Below, piece after piece: positions 33,976 to 44,232 of a DNA stretch of 64,000 bases. The stretch comes from Gigaspora rosea (Eukaryota; Glomeromycota; Glomeromycetes; Diversisporales; Gigasporaceae): contig QKWP01000215.1 of NCBI GenBank assembly GCA_003550325.1, forward strand, positions 147,260 through 211,259, given 5' to 3'. The notes beneath the pieces are model-generated. The model was not told where the DNA came from, did no database searches, and saw only the letters and a list, made by a program, of their open reading frames with translations. Position 1 is the first letter of the stretch; each line of letters begins with the position of its first letter. Made by a program: the position numbers and the translations under genes.

Positions 33976-35901
33976 ATTAAATAAACATTACAATAGCAAT
34001 ATATATTATAACTAACTATTAAGCAAAAGGTAAAGTATAAAATGTATTAATACATACATATAGTTATAACGTTCAAAGAATCACTATCATAATAATGTGC
34101 AAAGAAATTAAGACATCATGATAAAGTTAACTGCCTATTGTGCAGATATAACATGTTACTTGCAGATGCGAACAAATAATTACAAATTGAACCAGGTAAT
34201 ATATGAGCTTTAGATAAGTGTGTAATTAATTTTACAATTAAGATTATTCAACACTAAATCAATTTTCACTCGAAGGTTGTATGCTTTTAATTCCCAAATT
34301 AAAAATAATATGCCGAATTGGATTCTTTTTTTTATTTAATACATTAAAAATAATGAAAAGTGCAACTCAAGATTTATCCGCCATCCAAACTAATGATATA
34401 ATAATTTTGAAAGCTATTAATAGGTCGATTGATAGAAAACTTTAAATGAAATTATAAATGCTACTTATACTTACAACTAAATCTTAAACAGTCTACGGAG
34501 CAAAATTTAATATAAAATGAAAAACACCCACAAATACATGTGAATTAAATAAGGGACCTGAAAATAACTATTTAATAATAAGTAGATCTAAAATAAGCTT
34601 AAAGCAAACATTAATCGAATAATCATAATAACCATTATACTTACTAGGCTAATACGAACTAAATGTCCAAAAGGCACTTTTAACAATAAAACTTATAAGC
34701 AGGTTATTTAGGTTCCAAGTATAATTGATATTTACACTCACACAAATTGAGTAACCCGAGAAGTACTATTAAGAGGGAATTTAGATTGGATAATTAAGAT
34801 TTTAAACATGGAATAAAAAATTAAATCTTGTACCCACCAATATAATGCAGATTAAATGATTCAAATGGTGCTGTATAAAGAGCAAACACTAATTTACAGA
34901 GAATAAGTAGGATAATAATAAACTAATACTTGGGTGATAAAAGTAGATTTTTTCGATAAATATCTACCAGTAAAAGATAGCGTAACTAAGTATATACTTT
35001 AAAAAATATGATTCATAGATTACTTGTTTCAAAATAAAACGTACCTATTTTATTTGAAATCGGACGTTGAATCATTAATTATGAAACCCCAAAGTATAAG
35101 ATTTTAATGCATACCAAACCTATCCATCATATATTCTTCCATACTATCCATTGTAAATTCTTCCATTTAGATATTATTACCAAGATAGCTCTTTTATCTT
35201 ATATATTGGCGTTAAAAATACTTACATATTATACAGGTTCTATACAAGGTAAAATCTAGAATAAAATTTTATATTTATTTTTATTTAATGTTCTCTTCTT
35301 TTTTTTTACACATAATATATTTTACTAATCGTGGGTACTTACAAGGGTACTAAAAGCAGATTTATGATAGTAAACAAATGCCTTATGTTCACCACCAATT
35401 CTTTGTGATGATATTTACCACCGGTTCCGTAGCCAGTACTATACGTTCCGTTAATGATAAGATTTCCTATATTATGTGTTGAGAATAATTGAATGCTTCG
35501 TGTTTATTAAGAAATTTCTTGGCTTTTACTTGATATATCCTTTTTCTTTTTTTTTTATATCATTTGATTTTTACGAATTGATTATTAATTAATTATACTT
35601 TATTGTTCTTATATTATTCACATGGTTTATTATTCACATGGTTCTGATAATAATTTTTAATTAATGATTAAAATGGGCTTTAATGTATAGCGATAGAATG
35701 TTTTTTGCTGTTATTAATAACCAGCTTGTTACATGACAGCAAGAATTATTTTATAATTTTTTTTACATAATAGAGATATTTATTACAAATACGTACGTGC
35801 TAAAGTGGTACAAATTACAAATAAGCTATGTATGTATGATGCCCAATTTATATAATTACTGCTATCGCTATTATGTACTACGTACGTAGCATTAGTTGGG
35901 C

Positions 35902-36233
35902 TTTACTTATTTGTGCCGGTAATACAAACTCCTAAAAAGGCAACTACCAATCAGTGAGTTCGAATTTTGATCGTTCCGGATCAGCCCAACATGAATTCCG
36001 AACACGTGCAAAAGAAGAAAAAAGCGAAAATACGCCAAAACTAGTGTTTAAATCGACCTTTATGCACTAATTAAAAATGTCGGGGACAAAATTTTACATA
36101 TAATGGGCAACTACCTATAACTATACCTCCTAAAGCTAACCTCTTAACCCTAACTCTGCGTTTTTACACACTTTGTTTATTTACAAAATTAAATTTCCTT
36201 TTTTGCGTTGTATTACCGGCACAAATAAGTAAA
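35902..36233. mobile_element. Mutator-like MITE nested in the hAT element
   Basis: The first 26 bases (TTTACTTATTTGTGCCGG, then TAATACAA) are perfectly inverted at the other end. Imperfect 10-bp flanks GCATTAGTTG and GCATTGGCTG suggest a 9-10-bp duplication a few bases outside. CTTAACCCTAACTCTG lies in the middle. A second, more diverged copy is at 56,451-56,744. Confidence 0.75.
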
Positions 36234-36425
36234 TCTGCATTGGCTGTGTAGTTGATTAATATAGGCAACCGGTTAATTAACAACTAGTTGACAACTAACG
36301 ATTAACCATAGTTGAACTAGTTGATTATAAATCGGTTAGTTGATTAAAAAATTTTCCAACCGGTTAGTTGGAAAGTTGTCAACTATTCGGTTTTCCAACT
36401 AATAATTTGGAACACTAGTTAAGAG

Positions 36426-38460
36426 TATGGTACCAGGTGTATCAAAATTTAAAGAATAATTTTCAATTTTAAAAAAAGTTTCCATAATTGAAATTATCTT
36501 TCCCAGATTTGGTTGAGTTAAAGTAGGGTAGATAACCCAGTATTCTTTTTTGATTTTGAAGTTGGAGGTAAAATAAGATCTAATGTGTTTAGAAAAGGGT
36601 TTATAGGATCTAATTTAATTTGTGGCCAAGTTTGTATTATAGATTTGGTATTAATTTTGTTTGAGAGTTGTTTGAACCAGAAAGGAGTACGGCCACGAGT
36701 GGTTTTGTAAGTACAAAGATAGATATTATTCCATGGTAGCAGGTAATTATTATCAGCAGTTAGAAGTTGTTCTAAAAAGAGAATTTTGTTGTTTTGAAGG
36801 CTTTTGATTGTAGAAGAATTGCATTTAGAGTTAAAAAAGTTATAAATAGAGTTTAGAGTTTGATTTGGGAAGAAGTTTTGATTAACGTTTAAATTGTTAA
36901 TATTGATATTGTATTTTAGGAGTTGAAAGAGATAGAAAATGCAAGTAAAGTTGGTAAAGCGTTTGTGTTTAGTTTGGTAAATGAGAGTGTATTGCCATGT
37001 TTTAGAGAGCCATTCTTTAATTCTATATTCAAAACTTTGTTTTAGGAAGGGTGAAGAGTTTATAATTTTTTCAGTTATATTGCTTCCTGTATAGATACAG
37101 AGTTTGTGAAGTGTAGGAATATTGAGGAGCAAGGGGTTTGTTAGAATATTATTGCTTGTATTTAGAGATAGTTTAAGAGATCTTTTTATTTGTTTAGTTA
37201 GGAGAGTTGAAAGTTTGTTGATTTGTTGATTTGTTAAAGGTGTTGCTTGAAGAAGATATTCTATTGAAGGTGCGAGAATTGTATTGAAAAGTCTTGAAAT
37301 TTGAATTGGCAAAAGTTTTTTATATTGGATCAGTTTAATAAAGTTTTCAATTTTTTCTATAATTTTTTCGAGAGTTGGTTTAGTTGAGCCAGTACCATTA
37401 AAAAAGATTCCTAAATATCTAATTGTATCATGGTGTTTTCGAAGAGGGATAGTTTCATTGTTAAAAGTTATAGGAAGTATGGATGAAGTATTTTGGTATT
37501 TAGATTTAGGGGAGATAAGTATTAAATCTGATTTGGAGGGATTTACTTGTATATTGTTAAGTTTATATAGTTTAGAAACATCATTTAGTAAGTTTTGAAG
37601 TGAATTTGGATCTTCACAGTGCCATACTGTATCATCCATAAATGCTAGTGGGGGTATGGTAAGAGTAGGTGGGTTTTTTTGAGTTAGTTGTTCTAGTGGT
37701 GATAGAGTATGAATTTTAAGGAGTTGTTTTTGGTATTTGGAGTTAATATAATAAAGAATAGGATCATAATAAATTTTCCATAGGAGAGGAGAGTAGGTTT
37801 CTCCTTGTTCTATGCCAGAATATAATAATATGGGTTGTGTTGTACCATATGCTGTAATAACTTTGGCTTGGCGATTTGTATAAAGATTTGTAATGAAATC
37901 AATGCTATTTTGAGGTATGCCAATTCTCTTGCATGCTTCAGCTAGTCTTAAAATATTAATTTTATCAAATGCTTTTGACATATCCTGGAAAAGGATCCAG
38001 GCTTCTTTATTGCTTTCTTTGTAGTGTTCAATTGTATTAAGTAGAATTTGAATAGGTGTATGTGTTGAGGAGTTTTTGGTAGCTGCAAAGTTAAGATTGC
38101 TTGAAGTTTGTTTTGAGAGATAATATGATCAAGTCGTTTTGTAAAGATTTTAGTAAGACATTTTTTGAGAGGTTCAATAAGTGAGATAGGACGAACTTGG
38201 TCAAGTGTAAAGTCCCAATTTGATTTTTTTGGAATAAGGTATATATGAGACAATTTCCAGGTTGAGGGAATTTGTTGAAGTTGCAAGCATTTAGAAAGAA
38301 GTAGTCGAAGAGCATTTTGGCTTTGAGTTGAGAGAGATTTGATGTGTTCATAGTTAAGGCCTGAGGGTCCAGATGCCTTTTGATTAGGTAATAAAGAAAT
38401 AGTTTCAGACCACTCTTTATTAGAAATTTTGGATAAGAGATTTTCATAACAAGGTTCATA
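36426..38460 (-). pseudogene. LINE ORF2 reverse transcriptase domain
   Basis: From 38,460 downward the blocks are QKASGPSGLNYEHIK, LSHIYLIPKKSNWDF, QVRPISLIEPLKKCLTKIF, then after a one-base frameshift near 38,090 LFQDMSKAFDKINI (first catalytic Asp), GIEQGETYSPLLWKIYYDP, and PPLAFMDDTVWHCED (the YADD-equivalent reads FMDD). The 487-residue frame 37,981-36,518 carries the palm, thumb and connection. It makes cDNA from the element's RNA by target-primed reverse transcription. Two lesions and the downstream hAT insertion inactivate it. Confidence 0.85.
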
Positions 38461-40693
38461 TTCTGGGTGTGATTTGTAAAGATTGTAAAATTCAGAATTT
38501 GGGGAGATTGTAGAAAGAGGCTGTTCTTGGTAATAGTTTTGAAAATGGTATTGAATTTGGGGTTTAATTTCCTCAGGATTTGTTAAAAGATTGTTATTTG
38601 TAAGAAGTCTGTCAAGATGTATGCTTAAACCGAATCTCTCAAGAGTTTTTTTAAAGAAAAGTTTTGGATTTTGAATAAAATTTAAGTCACGCTCTTGGAG
38701 TTTGACTTTAATTTATTCTTGTATTTTTTGTTTTATCTCAAGTTCAATTTGTTTTTTTAGATATTTCTCTTCGAGATTGAGAATAGAAGTATATTGAGAG
38801 TTTGTGAGAGTTGTATTTAAAGTTAAAGATGAGATAAGGGTATTATGTATATATTTGTTGTAATAGTCAAAGAGTGAGTTAAAGAATTTTTTTGATTTTA
38901 GTAGTTTCTTAATAGAAATTAAGTACTTGAATTGATAGTGTATAGGAGAGAGTTTTATTTTTGGTTTGTTTGAGAGGTTTTTAGAGATTTTTTTAAAAGG
39001 TATAAATTTTAATGCTGCTTTGTTGATTATTTTTTCGATTTGTTGCCAGGTTGAGTTTAAATCATTGATATTTTGAATTTTGCTTATATTAGGGGTGATT
39101 TTTTTAAGTCTAGAATCAGTAAAGTCTTGGTAATTAAGAATGTGAGTTTGTGAGGCATGTTTCCATAGAAAAACCTTCCTAGAAGGCTGTTTGTATTGGT
39201 TTAGTGGAATAGAAAGAATGACTTCAAGTGAAACTATATTGTGATCAGAGTTGGTAGAGACTGTGTCAAGAATATCAGTATAGTCTATAAGAGAAATAGA
39301 TAAATTTGTCCATATTTGGTCAATTCTGCTATGAGAGTTTTTGAAAGAACAAGTAAATTTAGTTGAGTTTGGATGAAAAAGTCAGTATATATCATGGAAG
39401 TGTGGTTTTAGAGTTTTGATAAGTTGAGATTCAGAAAAAGAGGTTTTTTTTGGAGGATGTCGATCAAATTTAGGATTTGGTGTGAATTAAAATCACCCAT
39501 AAGTATGATTTTGTGTTTTGAGGTTTGAATTAAAGTGTTGATTTGCTTAAGTACATCTTTTCTTTGTTGTGATTTTTCTTTAGTAGGATAGTAAATTTGA
39601 ATAACTTGAAGAGAAATTGATGGTAGAAAGAGTTCTATACTTAGAATAAAACCTTTGTATTCAAATACTTTGCCAATGTATTTGGATATTTGGTTGTGAA
39701 TAAATAAATCTACTCCAGCTTGTCTATTGTTAACAGAAGGACTCCAAAAGTTTTGGTAGTTAATTAGGTTCTTAGAGAGTTGTAAGAATTTAGATTCTTT
39801 TAATGATAAGTGAGTTTCAGAAAGACAAATATATCTATTTGGTTTTCTGTAATATGATCAAAGATAAAATTTTGTTTAATATATAATGTTAAACCATTAA
39901 TATTAAGGGAATTAATTTGTATTTTTTGAGGGTACTTTGTAGGTAATTGTCTAGAGTTAGATGATTTAAGTTCTACATCAGAGTAATATAGTAAATCTTC
40001 AAAAGGTGGGAATATTATATGATCTGGTATAAAGTTTTCATATGGAAGATATATGTGTGCTTCTGTGAAAAAATGGTCAAATCGAGGATGTGGTTTGATA
40101 GAGATTTTTATATATTGGTTTGAATAGAACATAGGATAATATTCTTGTATATAATGTAAAAAAGAACCCACAGTTTGTGGAGAAGGGAGTGTCTGTAGTC
40201 TATGGTAGTAGAGAAATTTGTTATAACATGCTTTTGGGTTGTATATTTCAAGGAGGTTAAGATTGGGGTTGATGTAATTTCTTTCACTTAAGGAGTTTGT
40301 AGGTAGTTCAATTTCTTTATCACTGAAGTCTTTTTCAAGTAAGGATTCATCATAGATTTCTGATATTGGGTAGTTGTTAGAACTAGTAGCAGTTAGTAAT
40401 AGAGAAGTATTAAAGGAGTGTTGTACTTCAGAAGGAGATGAAGATATGGTATCTGAAGCACTGTAGTTTTCTTCTGTAAAGGCGCTCGCCATATACCCGG
40501 TTCTCACAGTTGTGCAAGAAGCTAAAGTCTGCTCTGTACGTTGAGTCTGACCGTCATTAATTAGTTCTTCCACGTAAATAGACTTATCTACCTGTCTACT
40601 TACATTATTCTCTTCTAAAAATGGCCCATTATCAATGGAGGACATTATAGTTCTAGAAGCGGTGGCTGCATTCATGTGTTCTACAGAAGACAA
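38461..40693 (-). pseudogene. LINE ORF2 N-terminal part with AP-like endonuclease
   Basis: ORF2 starts at 40,693 (MSSVEHMNAATASR), only two bases after the ORF1 stop. About 260 residues of unassigned sequence precede the endonuclease. Its blocks are KIQINSLNINGLTL, then after a one-base frameshift near 39,822 LSETHLSLKES (catalytic Glu), NFWSPSVNNRQAGVDLFI, IILMGDFNSH (catalytic Asp/Asn), a further frameshift near 39,470, SRIDQIW and TNSDHNIV (the final Asp-His pair). An in-frame stop lies near 38,713. The enzyme nicks target DNA for integration. The 297-residue frame 40,693-39,800 is only the first piece. Confidence 0.75.
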
Positions 40694-40695
40694 AT

Positions 40696-43159
40696 TTAAA
40701 AAGGGTTGTAGGATAAGGTTTGGTTAATTTGAGAGTTAAGGATATTAGCATATATTTGTTTAGGAGGGGATAACTTGTCTGATTGTTTGGAATCTGGTTC
40801 AGTATTAGTATTGGCTACTATATTAGGATTGAAGAAAAGAGTAGTATCTTGTATTTGGGGAGTTGTGAAGTTAATTTGAAATTTGTCTTTAATAATATTT
40901 TCTGTTTCAGGAAGGGCATTTGATTTGTAGTATTGGAGAATTTGAGAATATGTAAATTTTTCTTGTTTTATAATAAAGTAGTATGTAATAACACAAGCAA
41001 GATAGTAGGTATTAATAGGTGTAGATGTAAGCTTTTGAATTGCTTGATTTTTGTTTAAATGAATAAATTCATCATTTTTTGCAGCAGCAGTAAGATATGC
41101 TTTAAAATATCTATAGAAATAATATGCTTTACAATTATTTTTGGTTTCAGTATAGTTAAGTTTCATAAAAACTTCATCAGTATCATTAGAAAGTTTGTGG
41201 AAAAGATTTGTAGGTGTAGTATTTTGAAATGTTGCTGTGTGCTTATTGTCTTTATCAAATATAGAAAAATCAAGTGTAGGTTTAGACCATATTTGATTAT
41301 TAGATTGAGTAGCTGGGAATTTGATAAAGGATTGTTCAAAAAAGAAATTTGAAAGATTTTGGAAGTTATGTTCTGTATCTTGGGGTAAAGTAGTACATGG
41401 TTCTTTGGTGCTATGAGTACATGTATGGATATGGAACAAGGCTGCTTTAGTGCAGAGTTGAGAGCGTTCATGAAGTGAAGAAATTGATGTAATATCAAAG
41501 GTTTTAGGAAGTAGTCGCTTACAAGCAGTAGCTACTTGATAAGAGATTTGTCGTTTGATATAATTATATGTTTTTAGTTGATGTTGTTCATCTGATTCTT
41601 TAAATTGTCGTTTATATTGATTGTAAAATGATTCGAACCAAGAGTCAAAATCTGATATATAGGGTTTTAAAGAAGGAATACGAAAAGTTTCAAGAAATTG
41701 TTGTTTAGGTATATTAAGTGAAATATTAATATTGAATTTGTTATCATTTTGGATTTTAAGTAAAGGAGCTTCAGGGCTATCTTCACTAATAAAAAAGTTG
41801 GTTTTAAGACTAAGTAGATGGATATGTATATCTTCAATAAATTTGCTTCTATTAATAGTTTGATAATTATTTTGAAGATAAAGATGTAGTCTAGCTAGAT
41901 TTAAAGCAATATTGTTACGATTATTGGTTGTATAGGGTGGAATTGATTGATAAAGAGTAAAAATTTTAGGATAATTAAATTTGGTAAAGAGTGTTGTTGT
42001 AAATTGGAGCAATATATCTTTAAAGGTAGAAAAAAGAATTTCAAAAGGTATAGTAATTGATCTGTCAATTGAAGGGTTATGTTGATAGATTAGATCAGAG
42101 AGAAATTTGGGTTGTTGACCAGCCATTTGTTTGAGTAAGTAGTTAAAAGTATATTTAGAGGCACGTTGTGTATCAGTTGCTTGTTTACTAATTTGACCAG
42201 GCTTAAAGTTAATAAGAAAAGGTTTAATAAAATCGAAAATTTGTTGAGAGAGTAGTGTATTAAGTCTGGAGTATGGCTCCATATCAGGTGTAACAGGATA
42301 GAGTTGAAACCAATCTAGGCCTAAAGAATCATTTTTAGATGTTTGTTGTTGTTCTTGTTGAGTAGATTGTGTTTGTTGATGTTGTTGTTCTTGTTGAGAA
42401 GATTGCATTTGTTGTTGTTGTTCAGATTGATTAGTTTGTGTTTTTTGTTGAAGAGGTTGTTGTTGATGTACTTGTTGTGTTTGTACTTGTGGTTGTTGTT
42501 GAGTAGTAGTTGTTGTTGGAGAAGGAGGAGGATCAATTTCCATCATAGAAGAAGTTGTAGGAGAGTTGGTAGAAGTTAATGGTTGAAGTGTAGTAGTAAG
42601 TGGATTAGATTGCTGAGATTGAGCTGAATTAAGGCATTGTTTGTGATAAATTTGATCTGCATAAAAAATAGCATCATGATGAAGATAATGTTTGTTGTCT
42701 TGTTTCTTTTGGCAATAAACTTGAAGGTTGCATTTGTAGCACTTATGTGTATGGATATCAGAAGAGGAAGAAGAAGTATTGGCAGTAGGAGAAGGGGGAT
42801 AAATTCAGTAATTTCAAGAGTTCGGCTAAGAAGCTTTTTTGTTTGAGAATTGGAAGTAACAGGTACAAGATCAGGATTTAGAGAATAGGTAGTATTTTTT
42901 GCAGAAATAAATTTGGTATAGAATTTGTTATAGAAACATCTAATAGTAGCAGTCATAGTAGGAGCTTGAAAGAAATGAGTTGCAATTTGATTGGATCTTA
43001 AGTTATTAGTAAAACAAGCAGTTGGTTTGAGATTAGATGGAGTTGGTCTAGTTGTATTTGGACTACTTTCATGAATGAATACTCCAAAACGATTGGGCAT
43101 TGCATAAAAAAAGTATCAAGATCAGTTGTATCAGGTTCATTATCAGTCGTAGTTGGCAT
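40696..43159 (-). pseudogene. LINE ORF1 (Gag-like) with LIM-like zinc motif and polyQ
   Basis: The start is probably the ATG at 43,159 (MPTTTDNEPDTTDLDTFF). A one-base loss in a T run near 43,108 shifts into the frame beginning MPNRFGVF, and another in a C run near 42,796 shifts into the 616-residue frame ending at 40,696. After the second shift comes KCYKCNLQVYC ... HHDAIF ... YHKQC, a Cys/His arrangement like a LIM or similar zinc-binding fold, then a Pro/Thr linker, a glutamine-rich stretch of about 60 residues (42,520-42,330) and a long helical Asn/Gln/Lys-rich domain without a known match. ORF1 proteins of LINEs bind the element RNA. The dinucleotide spacing to ORF2 suggests coupled translation. 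Confidence 0.7.
42330..42525 (-). repeat. CAA-rich trinucleotide repeat (polyQ)
   Basis: Imperfect CAACAACAA/CAAGAACAA repeats inside LINE ORF1. Frames reading it as poly-Asn or as poly-Leu on the other strand are shadows. Confidence 0.9.
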
Positions 43160-43200
43160 ATTGAATAATGATAAGATTAATGAGAGCTTCTCGGATCAGT

Positions 43201-44232
43201 AACTTTAGGTTTGTGTAATGTTGCACAGTTGGTGTAACTATATTGTGGCTATGGCTAGTGTGGCTTGTGGCTTGTGTGGCTTGTAACACAAAAGGTAGTG
43301 TGTGTAATTATGATATAAATAGTAGCTAATTTACACAAAGTTTGTGTAAATTAAAAAAGGTACAAATTTGTAATTGTTTGTTTTGTGTAAATTAATTAAT
43401 TCAAATATAGGTGATTGTACAAATTAAGTAATTTGTAAAAGAACCACTAAAATTTGATAATTAAAAACGTAGATAGACCTTAGAATTTGTTGGGGTTAAA
43501 GCAAGAAGAACAAAATTTTAAAAAATAAAAAATTAAAAGGAATTTAAAGTATTTTATTTGTAGAATACTCAGTTTTTGTCCGTTTGGGATGTATTATATG
43601 TTGAAATGAAGCTAGCAAAGAGCTGAACAACTTTAACTTAAGGAGCAAGACAAGTTTCCTTGGTCCAAATCGCAAAATTGAATAGAATATTTATTTATTT
43701 AAAATTTAATATATTTTAACAAGAACAAGTTAAAATATTATAAAATTTGATAGCTATATGTAATTTTGTATTTTGAACAAGTTTATTTAATTGGCAAAAG
43801 CCTGTTTATATAATAAATTTTAAAGAAAATTAAACTTTTGTTTAGAAAATTTTTGGTACAAGTGATCGTTGGAAAGAGTTAATGATTTGCATCCTATTCT
43901 ATAATCATCATATGTTTTAATAATTACTGGTTTAAATAAATCATTATAATTGTTCATATTTTAAAATTTCTTATTGTCTGACTACAAAATGGCAAAGTGC
44001 CAAAAATATTTTATTGGTATCAATAACTGATAACAATTAATCAAGCATCAATTATGTAACTCCCTTATTAGGAATACAAGGGCTTAAACAGTTTTATGTA
44101 TCATAATAAAAGTATTTTATTATTATTTACTCAATATAAGATTACATTTCAAAACAGATCATGCATGCATTAATTAACAATAAAAACAGATATAGTTCAA
44201 AAAAAAATTCCTCACTATTAGTCTATTACAAC
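43201..44232. other. LINE 5' flank and intergenic DNA
   Basis: 43,220-43,340 has GTGGCTTGTG and GTGTAATTTACAC-like repeats that may belong to the LINE 5' untranslated region. The rest is AT-rich without a supportable gene. Confidence 0.5.

Larger units (their letters stand above)
33823..36417. mobile_element. Non-autonomous hAT element, 2,595 bp (8-bp target duplication)
   Basis: Ends are TAGTGTTCCAAATT in perfect inverted form. The target duplication GTTAAGAG is perfect (33,815-33,822 and 36,418-36,425) and interrupts LINE ORF2 between the reverse transcriptase thumb and RNase H. Subterminal regions on both sides are full of AACCGGTTAGTTG and GTTGACAACTA words, as expected for transposase binding sites. 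No frame of useful length exists, so a transposase is lacking. The TAGTGTTC start is shared with the hAT element at 59,421, a candidate source of transposase. A Mutator-like MITE is nested inside. Confidence 0.9.
31994..43200 (-). mobile_element. Non-LTR retrotransposon (LINE), degenerate, split by a hAT element
   Basis: On the minus strand the order is ORF1 (43,159-40,696), ORF2 with endonuclease, reverse transcriptase, RNase H and a C-terminal CCHC motif (40,693 to about 32,460), a 3' untranslated region and a poly-A tail (T run at about 31,995-32,012). Without the 2.6-kb insertion at 33,823-36,417 it is about 8.6 kb. RNase H after the reverse transcriptase points to the Tad1/I/R1 side of the LINE tree rather than L1. 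At least five frameshifts and one in-frame stop make it inactive. The 5' end is not fixed (43.2-43.35 kb is GTGGCTTGTG-rich and may be the 5' untranslated region), and I could not find the target duplication. Confidence 0.85.

Noticed and set aside
41059..41352. Plus-strand ORFs at 41,059-41,352, 42,343-42,579 and 42,637-42,846
   Set aside because: Antisense shadows of LINE ORF1, including poly-Leu from the CAA repeat.
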